Shown: positions 1-7,761 of the stretch, in pieces
Position numbering within the stretch: position 1 is the first letter of the stretch
How the letters are laid out: each line of letters starts with the position of its first letter
NCBI RefSeq assembly: GCF_022829345.1
Contig: NZ_JAKSXV010000037.1
Location: 1 to 44,374 of the forward strand
Direction: 5' to 3'
DNA from: Methylobacterium sp. J-090
GTDB taxonomy: Bacteria; Pseudomonadota; Alphaproteobacteria; Rhizobiales; Beijerinckiaceae
DNA length: 44,374 bases
Translations under genes and position numbers: made by a program
Notes under the pieces: generated by a model
What the model was told of the DNA's origin: nothing
What the model saw: only the letters and a program-made list of their open reading frames with translations
Database searches by the model: none

Positions 1-1
1 G

Positions 2-32
2 AACAGGCCGCCCTGTTGAGGGGCGGCCTGTT
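2..32 (+). other. Stem-loop in the rRNA operon upstream of 5S
   Basis: Bases 2-13 and 21-32 form a perfect 12-bp stem around a 7-base loop, just upstream of 5S rRNA. This is where the 23S-5S spacer would lie, so it is probably a processing stem of the rRNA precursor. The 23S gene itself is outside the window, so its position is an inference. No T-run follows the stem, which argues against a terminator. Confidence 0.5.
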
Positions 33-80
33 TCGGGGGTGATCGTCTGGAGGGAGTGTTTGTGATTGATGTGCTGCGCC

Positions 81-199
81 GGTCTGGTGGTTTGAGCGGT
101 GTGCCCAGAACCCGATCCCATCTCGAACTCGGCCGTTAAACGCACCAGCGCCCATGGTACTGTGTCTCAAGACACGGGAGAGTCGGTCGCCGCCAGACC
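81..199 (+). rRNA. rrf: 5S ribosomal RNA
   Basis: The terminal helix is visible: GGTCTGG at the 5' end pairs with CCAGACC at the 3' end, about 119 bases apart, which is the normal 5S length. Inside lies the conserved block CCCGATCCCATCTCGAACTC of bacterial 5S rRNA. The initiator tRNA gene and a terminator follow directly, as expected at the distal end of an alphaproteobacterial rRNA operon. The ends are approximate by a few bases. Confidence 0.93.
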
Positions 200-269
200 T
201 GCACAGCACATCACAAGCAACATTCCCTCACAACGATCCGAACTTGCCCGAAACGGCAAAACACCCTGG

Positions 270-346
<77 letters not shown>

Positions 347-362
347 AAAAAACCAACACCAA

Positions 363-397
363 AAAGCCCCCGATCCGAAACGGTCGGGGGCTTTCTG
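363..397 (+). terminator. Rho-independent terminator of the rRNA operon
   Basis: AAAGCCCCCGA pairs with TCGGGGGCTTT, with an inner CCG/CGG helix and an AAA loop; CTTTCT follows. It starts 16 bases after the tRNA 3' end, so it should end the 5S-tRNA transcript. The open frame of the helicase emerges directly from its 3' side. Confidence 0.85.
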
Positions 398-526
398 CTG
401 TCCAGCGGAGCCCTTCCGATCGCCGAGCCCCCGACCGTCCTCATCCCAAGGCCGCATCAGGACGAGGCCGCCCGGGCCATCCTCACGGCGCGGACGGACG
501 GAAAGGCTGGATTCCTGCTGGGCGAC

Positions 527-1846
527 ATGACGGGCCTGGGAAAGACCCTGTCGGTCTGGACCGCCCTGGCGCGGATGCCGGAGCCCGACATCCTCATCGT
601 CTGCCCCAAGGGAGCGATGCCGCAATGGCGGCGCACCATCGCGCAGGCCGGCCTGCCGGCTAAATCCGTAACTCTGCTCAACTACGAGCGCACCAAATCG
701 CTCATGGCGCCGCCAAAAGTGAGCACCCGCCGCTCGACCCGGGCGAAGAACAACGAACTCGCCAAGCACGGCCAGCTGAAGCGGATCTGGTCGCTGGTCG
801 CCTTCGACGAGAGCCATCGCCTGCGCAATCCGACGGCCCAGCAGACCCTTGTCTGCCGGCAGATCGCCCAGGCCGCGCGGTTCACGGTCTATCTCAGCGC
901 CACCGCCGGCCAGGCCCCGCACGAGCTGTCCTACCTCGGACGTCTGCTCGGGGCGGCGGCCGGCGCGCCGTGCGAGACCCTCGCGGAGTTTCGCGATCTC
1001 CTGCGGCGCCTCGGCATCGGCGGAGCGAAGGGCCGCTGGGCCAACTGGCGCTGGACGGCCAACGCTCGCGACTGTGCCGTGATGGCGGACCTGCTCTATG
1101 CCGGACCGGACGCCATCGGCCTGCGCCGCAGGCCGGGTGACATCGCCGGCTGGCCGGAGGTCCAGCGCGAACTCGCCGCCACCGCCCTCGATCCCGCGGC
1201 GCGTCGGCTCTACGACGCCAACTGGCGGGAGTTCCGCCGGAGCTGGGGACTGCTCGGCGGCAGCGCCCGACGCCCGGCCGGCTGGGCCGCCGACCTGCGC
1301 TTTCGCCAGAAGGCGAGCCTGCTCCGGGTCGCCGGCACGGCGGATTTCGTCGAGACGCTGCTGGAATCCGGCGAGGCCGTGGCAATCTCCGTCGCCTTTC
1401 TCGAGACGGGTGCGGCGCTGGCCGAGACCCTGACCCGACGCGGCTGGCGCACGGGCGCCATCGACGGGACACGGGCCGACACCGCAAACGAGGCCGAACG
1501 GGTGGCGTTCCAGACGGGCGCGCGCGACGTGGTGATCTTCACCGTGACCGAGTCGATCTCGCTCCACCGCAACGAGATGCCGGGCGGCGAGGCGGTGCGG
1601 GCCCTCGTCATCCACGACATGCGCCACAGCGCGATCCAGCTGGCACAGATCGAGGGCCGTTGCCATCGCGACGGCGAGCAGGCGACGATCTACTACGCCT
1701 TCGCGGAAGGGACGGTGGAAGAGGCCATCACCGCCACAGTCCTGCGCCGTATGACCGCCATGGAGGCCATGGCCGGGGAGGACACCGCCCTCCTCGACGC
1801 CATCGCGGCCCTCATCGAAGGAACGCCCACGCTTCCCGATCCCTGA
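527..1846 (+). CDS. SNF2-like superfamily II helicase, start codon unclear
   Basis: This encodes a DEAD/SNF2-type ATPase. The Walker A motif GLGKT is at the very beginning, DESH is the Walker B (motif II), YLSAT is motif III, and QIEGRCHRDGEQ near the C-terminus resembles motif VI of SNF2 translocases. ATG 527 is the first canonical start codon, but it lies inside motif I (GFLLGD-MTGLGKT). The same frame stays open upstream and encodes a Q-motif-like IPRPHQDEA followed by a short linker, so the true protein is about 35-45 residues longer. No ATG, GTG or TTG exists for it; CTG 395, CTG 398 and ATC 419 are the only near-cognate options, just after the rRNA terminator. It could start non-canonically or be a 5'-broken gene. 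Short helicases of this style often occur in phages and islands, but no integrase is seen here. Confidence 0.7.
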   Translation: MTGLGKTLSVWTALARMPEPDILIVCPKGAMPQWRRTIAQAGLPAKSVTLLNYERTKSLMAPPKVSTRRSTRAKNNELAKHGQLKRIWSLVAFDESHRLRNPTAQQTLVCRQIAQAARFTVYLSATAGQAPHELSYLGRLLGAAAGAPCETLAEFRDLLRRLGIGGAKGRWANWRWTANARDCAVMADLLYAGPDAIGLRRRPGDIAGWPEVQRELAATALDPAARRLYDANWREFRRSWGLLGGSARRPAGWAADLRFRQKASLLRVAGTADFVETLLESGEAVAISVAFLETGAALAETLTRRGWRTGAIDGTRADTANEAERVAFQTGARDVVIFTVTESISLHRNEMPGGEAVRALVIHDMRHSAIQLAQIEGRCHRDGEQATIYYAFAEGTVEEAITATVLRRMTAMEAMAGEDTALLDAIAALIEGTPTLPDP

Positions 1847-1902
1847 CACCGGTGTGCCGACATTCGGGCGGGCGTTGCGCGATCCCCCCATCGCGCTGTC
1901 CA

Positions 1903-1949
1903 TCTCCCGTTCCGTCCTTGTCCGGCATCGATCAGGACGGAACGGGAGA
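1903..1949. terminator. Perfect 16-bp inverted repeat after the helicase gene
   Basis: Bases 1903-1918 and 1934-1949 (AGGACGGAACGGGAGA and its complement) form a perfect 16-bp stem with a 15-base loop. It lies 57 bases after the helicase stop codon. A T-rich stretch, TTCTTGTTT, begins ten bases beyond the stem on the plus strand rather than directly after it. A terminator or mRNA-stabilising hairpin is likely, but a protein-binding palindrome is possible. Confidence 0.5.
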
Positions 1950-2030
1950 CGGGCGTAGGTTCTTGTTTCCCCAACGGCTTTCTCGGAAACCGGATTCCAC
2001 TTTCATGGCCGATGCCGTAAGGCGAGGGCC

Positions 2031-2210
2031 ATGTCAGACCTGGAAACGCTCCTCGATCGCCTGAAGAACGCTCAGCGCGATCTCATCCTCGACGCGGCGA
2101 AGGTCGCCATGGTGCCGCCCGACAGCATGCTGCGGCGGATCGCCGACCTCGAGAACAGCATCGCGGCCGTCGAAGCCCTCATCGACGAGCAACGTCACGC
2201 CCGAGCCTGA
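2031..2210 (+). CDS. Small helical protein of unknown function (59 aa)
   Basis: ATG 2031 follows the purine-rich GGCGAGGG at a normal ribosome-binding distance. The 59-residue product begins MSDLETLLDRLKNAQRD, is rich in Leu, Ala, Asp and Glu, and looks entirely alpha-helical, with heptad-like spacing of hydrophobic residues (DLENSIAAVEALIDEQ). There is no membrane segment or signal peptide. It ends seven bases before the next gene and is probably co-transcribed with it. I do not recognise the family. The acidic composition and close spacing support a real gene, but a role cannot be given. Confidence 0.65.
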   Translation: MSDLETLLDRLKNAQRDLILDAAKVAMVPPDSMLRRIADLENSIAAVEALIDEQRHARA

Positions 2211-2217
2211 CCGCGCC

Positions 2218-2535
2218 ATGCTCGAAACCCCGGACGGGCGCTACATCGTCGTGCGGGGCCGGCTCTGGCGGCGCGCCCGGCCGGATCTGGCATCGGACGT
2301 CCGCGACGGCCTCGTCCACGACCTCATGGATGCCCGACGTGCGGTGAAGGCCGGCCGGAAGGCCAACGATGGGGACGCCGTGGCGCGGGCGCGGGCCGTC
2401 GTCGAGCGGGCCAAACAGGGCCTGGGTGAACGCGGGCCAGTGTGGTGGACGGACGGCGCGCCGGACCTCAACCGCCGCATGGCGCGCAACACCCCCTATG
2501 CGGACTGGTACGCGGAGCAGTCCGAGGACGCCTGA
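2218..2535 (+). CDS. Conserved hypothetical protein (105 aa)
   Basis: The product is 105 residues, hydrophilic and strongly charged. The N-terminus (MLETPDGRYIVVRGRLWRR) suggests a short beta-hairpin. The middle is a long basic/acidic helix (ARRAVKAGRKANDGDAVARA), and the tail carries aromatic residues (WWTDGAPDLNRR...YADWY). It starts seven bases after the preceding small gene, with only a weak ribosome-binding site, so translational coupling is likely. I believe similar proteins are common in Hyphomicrobiales genomes, but no function is known to me. It ends just before the tmRNA promoter. Confidence 0.7.
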   Translation: MLETPDGRYIVVRGRLWRRARPDLASDVRDGLVHDLMDARRAVKAGRKANDGDAVARARAVVERAKQGLGERGPVWWTDGAPDLNRRMARNTPYADWYAEQSEDA

Positions 2536-2562
2536 CGGTGTCGTTTCCGCGATTCGCCGCAC

Positions 2563-2591
2563 TGGACCCCGGGCGGGGCATCCCCTATATT
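2563..2591 (+). promoter_or_regulatory. Probable sigma-70 promoter of the tmRNA gene
   Basis: TGGACC (2563-2568) and TATATT (2586-2591) are separated by exactly 17 bases. They would start transcription near 2598, just before the tmRNA acceptor piece. The -10 box is a good match and the -35 box a 4/6 match. Confidence 0.5.
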
Positions 2592-2597
2592 CCAGGT

Positions 2598-2940
2598 GCG
2601 GTTGATGACCGGTTCATAATAACGTTTCAGGACCCGGAGGGCAGTACTCCGGCGCCTCCACCAAAAACCCATCCTCCTTCGAAGGTGGGTTTCTGATGGG
2701 GGCGAAATAGGATCGACTGGGCGGTAAAGGGATCGCGAGTTCAGTCTCACTTCGGTGGGATACGATGCGACTGTCGGTAAGGTTTCGACCGGTTTGGCGT
2801 AGGCAACCCCTATTCCAGGCATCTGACCAAAACTCTAAATGCCAACGATAACGTTGTCATGGATGCCCGCCTCGCGGCGTAAGCATCTTGCGGTAGGGTA
2901 ACCGTCGAAACAGAACCCGGGGCTTCGGCCCCGGGACCCA
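2598..2940 (+). ncRNA. ssrA: Permuted two-piece tmRNA (ssrA)
   Basis: Transfer-messenger RNA rescues stalled ribosomes and tags the unfinished protein for degradation. Here the gene is circularly permuted, as in other alphaproteobacteria. The acceptor piece comes first and ends in CGCCTCC-A-CCA at 2653-2663, with a T-arm stem CGGAG/CTCCG. A short intervening segment (2664-2697) with its own hairpin follows. The coding piece then starts at 2698 with GGGGGCG, which pairs with CGCCTCC to rebuild the acceptor stem (one G-U). The tag frame at 2841-2882 reads ANDNVVMDARLAA and then TAA; the ANDN start and the LAA end are typical. A CCCGGGGC/GCCCCGGG hairpin (2916-2935) closes the gene. The outer ends are approximate, and the tag's resume codon is assumed to be GCC 2841. 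Confidence 0.92.
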
Positions 2941-3097
2941 CTTTCCCCATCATGATCGAGTGAACCGGATCGCGCGGCGCGCGAGGCCGGTATTTCTGCG
3001 TGCTCGTGACGGGCGGACCGGACTCGCGCAAACGCCCCGCGATTGGTCGCGGGGCGCAGAATTTCGGGCGGGTGACGCTCGCCGAGGATGCCGGGCG

Positions 3098-3751
3098 TCA
3101 GACCGGGTTCGACGGGTAGGACCGAACGCGGGCGCGGCCATCCGGCGTGCCGGACAGGACGGCCGGGTCGGGCGCGGCGGCGGCCTGCGGGGCGGTCCAG
3201 CCCTCGGCGCGCCAGCCCTGGGCCCGCTCGTCGAGATCGATGGAGCCGTGCTCCTCGAGGATGTCCATCACCGCGGTGGCGCGGGCTTCGTCCGCACGGA
3301 CGGTCACAAGGGTGCCGCCACGGCGCACACCCTCGGAATAGGCATGGGCGTCCGTCTCGCTCAGGCCCGCACCGGTGAGACCGCCGGCGAGACCGCCCGC
3401 CGCCGCGCCGATGCCGGCACCCGTGAGGGTCGCGACGAGCCAACCGGCCGCCACGACGGGACCGACGCCGGGGATCGCCATCAGGCCGAGGCCCGTGAGC
3501 AAGCCGGCGGCACCACCGAGAACCGTGCCGACGGTGGCGCCGGTGCCGGCTCCCGTCGCGGTGCTCTCGGCGGTGTCGGTGTGGTCGTGGGTGGTCGCCG
3601 GTGTGGCGACGCGCCCGGCGTGGCGGTCGCCTTCGTTGCTGCCGACGATGCTGATGTCGCGGTGCGGGACGCCGAGGGCCTCGATCTTCGCGACGGCGGC
3701 GCTGGCATCGTCGTAATTGTCGTAGAGGGCCGTAATGGTCTGTTGGGCCAT
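3098..3751 (-). CDS. General-stress / glycine-zipper membrane-associated protein
   Basis: The start is set by AGGAG placed 8 bases before ATG 3751; an in-frame upstream extension has no such site. Residues 1-35 (MAQQTITALYDNYDDASAAV) resemble the N-terminal domain of YflT/GsiB 17M-type general stress proteins, where a short alpha/beta unit precedes DISIVGSNEGD. The middle is a long Gly/Ala-rich stretch (LGGAAGLLTGLGLMAIPGVG and onward) that looks like a glycine-zipper membrane-inserting segment. The C-terminal part (GGTLVTVRADEARATAVMDI) has the pattern of a small ACT-like or DUF1269 fold. It is probably induced by stress and located at the membrane. The family assignment rests on pattern recognition only; no enzyme motif is seen. 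Confidence 0.75.
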   Translation of the reverse strand: MAQQTITALYDNYDDASAAVAKIEALGVPHRDISIVGSNEGDRHAGRVATPATTHDHTDTAESTATGAGTGATVGTVLGGAAGLLTGLGLMAIPGVGPVVAAGWLVATLTGAGIGAAAGGLAGGLTGAGLSETDAHAYSEGVRRGGTLVTVRADEARATAVMDILEEHGSIDLDERAQGWRAEGWTAPQAAAAPDPAVLSGTPDGRARVRSYPSNPV

Positions 3752-3874
3752 GGTGGACTCCTGTTCAGGTCTGAAACGCGTACTCGGGATCGGCGAAGCG
3801 CTCACGGAACCCCGTGGGCCGCTCGGTCCTGGCGAAGGGCACCCCGGCGGCGGGGGACTCTTCGCCGGACACGC

Positions 3875-4261
3875 TCACTGCGCGGCGACGTTGCCCTTGA
3901 AATCGATGCCGACTTTCACCGGCTTACCGTTGAGCATCGCATCGGCGCGCCAGATGCCCTTGTCGTCCTTGGTCAGTCCCTTGACGTCCTTGTAGCCGGC
4001 CTCGGTGAGGCGGTGATGCGTCTGGGCTTCGGTGAAGCTGTTGGCGCCCTCTTCGAGCTTGGCGCCCGTGGCGGCATGCGCGGTGCCGGGTTTCGCCGCA
4101 TCCGGCCGATCGGTGTTGGGCCGGGTGACGGCTTCCTGACCACCGGACGTGGCGCTCGATTTGGCGTCGGGGGCGGGCGTTCCGGTCACGGTGGTCTGGG
4201 CGAGGGCCGGGCCAGCGCCGAGGACCGTCAGGATGGCGAGGGTTTGCAGGGTCCGGTTCAC
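3875..4261 (-). CDS. Secreted PepSY-like protein
   Basis: GTG 4261 is chosen because AAGGAGA lies six bases upstream; the longer in-frame alternative has none. The 128-residue product starts with a clear Sec signal peptide (NRTLQTLAILTVLGAGPALA, cleaved before QTTVTG). A low-complexity Pro/Thr/Asp linker follows. The C-terminal domain, from FTEAQTHHRLTEAGYKDVKG to KPVKVGIDFKGNV, has the helix-then-strands pattern of PepSY domains and keeps the usual GIWRA core. The protein is most likely periplasmic. PepSY proteins are often inhibitors or small regulators of envelope enzymes; the target here is unknown. It stands alone, with about 120 bases to the next minus-strand gene. Confidence 0.75.
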   Translation of the reverse strand: MNRTLQTLAILTVLGAGPALAQTTVTGTPAPDAKSSATSGGQEAVTRPNTDRPDAAKPGTAHAATGAKLEEGANSFTEAQTHHRLTEAGYKDVKGLTKDDKGIWRADAMLNGKPVKVGIDFKGNVAAQ

Positions 4262-4728
4262 GGTATTCTCCTTCGACTGAGGACCCATTCAATCTCTGAG
4301 ATCGTCGGATCGTTCCGCTTTCCGTGACGGTGGATCAGTCTCTGCCATGACGGACAGGGGACCGCGCCCAACCTGATTTGCCGGATCACCCTATCCAACA
4401 AACTCCCATAATCGCGAAAGCTTGGCGCTTGAGAACCTTGACTGATCTACTTCTTCCATCATGCGCTTCGCACACGGAAAATATATTGCTCAGACGGCAA
4501 ATCAATGAATGCGGCAAGCATGCGAGGCAGGTGCGCGCCGAGACTGATAATGACGGGGCTTCCGACACGCGAGGAGGGAACGGATGCCGCGCGAACCCGG
4601 GTCTCTCGCGAAGGTTCGATGGATGCGACGCCGACTTCGATCTTCAAGGTCCCGATCTTTGAGGCCCAGATCTTCAAGGCTCAAGCCGGGACGGCCCCTT
4701 TTCGACTTTCCGGGATCGAGCCGAGGGC
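4262..4728. other. Intergenic stretch, no convincing gene
   Basis: No frame here has a believable protein. The part around 4,380-4,510 is visibly richer in A and T than its neighbours (for example AAAATATATTGCTCA), which may mark regulatory DNA or a foreign insertion. A GAGGGC/GCCCTC hairpin at 4,723-4,738 overlaps the stop of the small gene that follows on the minus strand and could be its terminator. Confidence 0.4.
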
Positions 4729-4899
4729 TCAGGCCCTCGCGCCCGTGTGATTCGTATCCTGCTCCGACACCTCGTCGGTGAAAATGCCATCCGGGTGCTC
4801 CACGGGCGGGAACAGCTGCGAGAGGCCCTGGGCGACACCGTACACCACCGGATCGAGGGGGAGGTCGCCGGAGGGCATGAGATGGCTGGTTTCGGTCAC
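4729..4899 (-). CDS. Possible 56-aa acidic protein
   Basis: This is a short minus-strand frame starting at GTG 4899, with GGAG 12 bases upstream. It encodes 56 residues beginning MTETSHLMPSGDLPLDP and ending near DEVSEQDTNHTGARA. The composition (many Asp, Glu, Pro and Thr, few Arg or Cys) is unlike the Arg/Pro-rich shadow frames of this GC-rich DNA and resembles a real small protein. No domain, signal peptide or membrane segment is visible. It lies alone in a roughly 1-kb gap. Confidence 0.4.
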   Translation of the reverse strand: MTETSHLMPSGDLPLDPVVYGVAQGLSQLFPPVEHPDGIFTDEVSEQDTNHTGARA

Positions 4900-5198
4900 G
4901 GCTCAAAGGCTCCAGGCGATCACCCCGACGTCGGCGGCCCGTTCGCTTCCGGGATGAATCGCAGGGACGGTTAAGTCGCCAGAGGCGAATCGTTTCCCTC
5001 TTGTTCATGAAATTGCATCCCGCGTGGCGAAAGAACCACCGTTTCGGTTCGCCAGACCGGGCGAGGACGCGACGTGCCGAACGGATTTCGCATCCGGCCG
5101 CCACGGGGCGGGCAGCCGCATTCGATCATGTGCAATCAATTCGCGCGGCTCTTTACAGAAGAAGCGGGGGCCCTCCCAACAAACCCTATGACCCTGTG

Positions 5199-5224
5199 GG
5201 AACTGTTCAGGTTGAGCCTTTGTT
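5199..5224 (+). promoter_or_regulatory. EcfG-like (general stress) promoter candidate
   Basis: GGAAC (5199-5203) is followed after 17 bases by TGTT (5221-5224). The alphaproteobacterial general-stress sigma factor EcfG recognises GGAAC-N16/17-CGTT, so this matches except for one base of the -10 box. It lies about 50 bases before the secreted protein's start codon at 5276. Confidence 0.4.
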
Positions 5225-5275
5225 AAAGGGACATCCCAGCGCGCGGCGGGGATTGACAACGAGAGCCGATTTCCC

Positions 5276-5938
5276 ATGACCCGAGCCCGGTCTTTCGTGC
5301 GCGGCGGTGTCGCCGTCTCGCTTCTCACCGCCCTGAGCTTCACCGTCCCGAGCCAAGCCTTCGCGGCCGATGACGGGCTCGGCGGCCTGTTCCAGCGGCT
5401 GTTCCAGCCGAGCCAGCCCGTGGCGATGCAACCGGCCCCGGCTCCGGACGACCGCGCCTGGTCCTCCCAACGGCAGATGAATGTTCGCCGCGCGGCGCGA
5501 GCCCTGAACGCCCGCCCCCGGCCGAACATGCGCTACGTCGCCCTGCCGAAGGCCGAGCCGCTCAAGATCCGGGTCACGGATCGTCAGGCCCCCCTCGACA
5601 TGAGCGCCGGACCGGCCGCCGCCTTCATGAAAGACGAGACCCTGCGGCCCGGCGACATCGTCGTGCTCAAAGAGGGGGTGAAGGTGTTCACCGGCAACCC
5701 GGACAAGCGGCACGCGGTTCGCGATTTCGAGAGCGTCGGCCGTTCGGCCTTCGTCGATCGGCACACCCGCGCCCTGCTGTCGGCGATGGTGATGCCCGTC
5801 GGGGCGATCCCAGCCGACGAGGCACGGCGGATGGCGGCCAGGGCGCGCAAGGTCCTGCCGGCCAGCGTCGCGCCGGTTCAGGCCGAGACCGCGTCCATGC
5901 GGGTCATCATGCCCTGGACCGTCGCCGCCTCGAACTGA
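5276..5938 (+). CDS. Secreted hypothetical protein (220 aa)
   Basis: The product starts with a basic n-region and hydrophobic core (GGVAVSLLTALSFTVPSQAFA), with a signal-peptidase site near residue 30, so it is exported. The next region, LGGLFQRLFQPSQPVAMQPA, is a motif often seen at the start of alphaproteobacterial exported proteins of unknown function. The rest (about 60-215) is soluble with no cysteines, and contains FMKDETLRPGDIVVLKEGVK, suggesting a small beta-rich domain. It ends 15 bases before the convergent phosphogluconolactonase gene. An EcfG-like promoter lies upstream, so stress control is plausible. I do not recognise a named family. Confidence 0.75.
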   Translation: MTRARSFVRGGVAVSLLTALSFTVPSQAFAADDGLGGLFQRLFQPSQPVAMQPAPAPDDRAWSSQRQMNVRRAARALNARPRPNMRYVALPKAEPLKIRVTDRQAPLDMSAGPAAAFMKDETLRPGDIVVLKEGVKVFTGNPDKRHAVRDFESVGRSAFVDRHTRALLSAMVMPVGAIPADEARRMAARARKVLPASVAPVQAETASMRVIMPWTVAASN

Positions 5939-5953
5939 TCCTGTTCGCAACGG

Positions 5954-6676
5954 TCAGAGTCCGGCGGCGGCACGATCCACGAGCCATGTGACGGGACCTG
6001 TGACGTGGAACGCGGGAAGGGCCTCGCCTCCGGCCCGGCGTTCCAGTGGAACGCGCTTGGCCTCCCCCGTCGCGAGGAAGAGGATGCTGCGGGCCGAGGC
6101 GAGGGCCGGGAACGTCAGGGTGATGCGCGGGACGAACGGGGCGAGCCCCGCCTCCGGCGCCGGAGCGACCCAGGCCGTGGTCTCGTCCAGGGCAGGCTTT
6201 CCCGGGAACAGCGAAGCGGTGTGGCCGTCCTCGCCGAGGCCGAGGAGGACAAGGTCGAACAAGGGCCGGTCTGGATCAAGGCGGTCGGCGCCGTAGAAGT
6301 CCTTCAAGGCCTTCGCATACGCCGCCGCATCCGCCTCCAGGGTCCCGTCCGTGGGAATGCCGTGGAGGTTCTCCACGGGGATCGGCGCCGCCGCAAAAGC
6401 CTCGCGCGCCATCCGGACATTGCTCGCCGCATCGTCCCAGGGCACGTGGCGGTCATCGCCGAAGAACCAGTGCAGGCGCGCCCAGGGGAGGGCGTCGCGG
6501 TAGTCCGGGCCGGCCAGCAGGGCATAGAGGCGCTTCGGGGTCGACCCGCCCGAGAGGCAGATGGCGATGGGCCGGTCCGGGGCAGCCGCGCACAGGGCGA
6601 CGAGCCGGTCGGCCGCCGCCCGCGCCACGGACTCGGCATCGGGCAGGATTTCTGAATTTCCCGGCAGCGGGATCAT
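5954..6676 (-). CDS. pgl: 6-phosphogluconolactonase
   Basis: It hydrolyses 6-phosphogluconolactone to 6-phosphogluconate, the second step of the oxidative pentose phosphate pathway, in the cytoplasm. The 240-residue length is normal. ICLSGGSTPKRLYALL at residues 39-54 is the phosphate-binding signature of the NagB/PGL fold, and GLGEDGHTASLFPG carries the catalytic GxGxDGHT motif. The start at ATG 6676 gives the usual N-terminus; the open frame continues upstream only as antisense shadow of gnd. It is the last gene of the minus-strand sugar-phosphate cluster, 46 bases after gnd, and is convergent with the secreted-protein gene. Confidence 0.93.
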   Translation of the reverse strand: MIPLPGNSEILPDAESVARAAADRLVALCAAAPDRPIAICLSGGSTPKRLYALLAGPDYRDALPWARLHWFFGDDRHVPWDDAASNVRMAREAFAAAPIPVENLHGIPTDGTLEADAAAYAKALKDFYGADRLDPDRPLFDLVLLGLGEDGHTASLFPGKPALDETTAWVAPAPEAGLAPFVPRITLTFPALASARSILFLATGEAKRVPLERRAGGEALPAFHVTGPVTWLVDRAAAGL

Positions 6677-6722
6677 CGCGTAACCCTCGGTGTCGCAGTG
6701 GTCTGACGGGATGGGCGAAGCG

Positions 6723-7697
6723 CTACTTCGGCTCTTGATGGCCCCCGAACCCCTTGCGCATGGCCGAGAGCAGCTTGTCGGCGTAGCTCGCGTCCTCGCG
6801 CGAGCGGAAGCGGGCGTAGAGGGCGGCTGAGAGCACGTTGGCGGGCACGGATTCCTCGATGGCCGCATTGAGCGTCCAGCGGCCCTCGCCGGAATCGGCG
6901 ACGAAGCCGGAGAAATCGGCAAGGCTCTCGTCGCCGGCGAGTGCCCCGGCCGTGAGGTCGAGGAGCCAGGACGAGACCACGCTGCCGCGCCGCCAGACCT
7001 CGGCGATGTCGCCGATGTTGAGATCGAAGCGCTGGCCCTCGGGGAGATCCGGCGAGTTGGCATGCTTGAGGATGTCGAAGCCCTCGGCATAGGCCTGCAT
7101 CAGGCCGTACTCGATGCCGTTGTGGATCATCTTGACGAAGTGGCCGGCCCCGCTCGGTCCGGCATGGATGTAGCCCTCCTCGGCGCGGGCATCGCGACCC
7201 TCGCGGCCGGAAGTCCTGGGGATCGTTCCGATGCCCGGCGCCAGGGTCTTGAAGATCGGGTCGAGGCGCGCGAGGGCCGCGTCGTCGCCGCCGATCATCA
7301 TGCAGTAGCCGCGCTCCAGGCCCCAGACGCCGCCGGACGTGCCGACATCGACGTAATGGATGCCCTTCGGCTTCAGTTCGGCGGCGCGGCGGATGTCGTC
7401 CTTGTAGAACGAGTTGCCGCCGTCGATGATCACGTCGTCGGCGGCCATCAGCCCGCCGAGCTTCGCCACGGTGCCCTCCGTGATGGTGCCGGCCGGCAGC
7501 ATCACCCAGGCGGTGCGCGGCGCGTCGAGCGTCTCCACGAACTCTTCAAGGCTCGCCGCCCCGATGGCGCCCTCGGCGACGAGGGACGCCACGGCCTCCG
7601 GGCTCTGGTCGAACACCACGGCCGTGTGCCCGTCCCGCAGAAGCCGGCGGACGATGTTGCCGCCCATCCGGCCGAGGCCGATCATGCCGAGTTGCAT
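6723..7697 (-). CDS. gnd: 6-phosphogluconate dehydrogenase, short NAD-type
   Basis: It oxidatively decarboxylates 6-phosphogluconate to ribulose 5-phosphate. At 324 residues it is the short (GndA/YqeC-like) form, not the 470-residue NADP enzyme; short forms usually prefer NAD, which is an inference here. The Rossmann motif [13 protein letters not shown] lies at residues 6-18, [12 protein letters not shown] is the family signature, and [19 protein letters not shown] contains the catalytic Lys and the conserved Asn. ATG 7697 has GGAG eight bases upstream. It lies between pgl and the transaldolase-isomerase gene, with 46- and 64-base gaps, and all are probably one operon. Confidence 0.93.
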   Translation of the reverse strand: MQLGMIGLGRMGGNIVRRLLRDGHTAVVFDQSPEAVASLVAEGAIGAASLEEFVETLDAPRTAWVMLPAGTITEGTVAKLGGLMAADDVIIDGGNSFYKDDIRRAAELKPKGIHYVDVGTSGGVWGLERGYCMMIGGDDAALARLDPIFKTLAPGIGTIPRTSGREGRDARAEEGYIHAGPSGAGHFVKMIHNGIEYGLMQAYAEGFDILKHANSPDLPEGQRFDLNIGDIAEVWRRGSVVSSWLLDLTAGALAGDESLADFSGFVADSGEGRWTLNAAIEESVPANVLSAALYARFRSREDASYADKLLSAMRKGFGGHQEPK

Positions 7698-7761
7698 GGG
7701 TGATCTCCGTGCTGGAATTCCAGAAGTCGCCGGGAGCCCGGCGCCGTCGTTCACGCCGGCC

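Noticed and set aside
2960..4327. 455-codon plus-strand open frame
   Set aside because: It lies opposite the stress-protein and PepSY genes, both of which have good ribosome-binding sites and recognisable features. The translation is Arg/Gly-rich low-complexity sequence.
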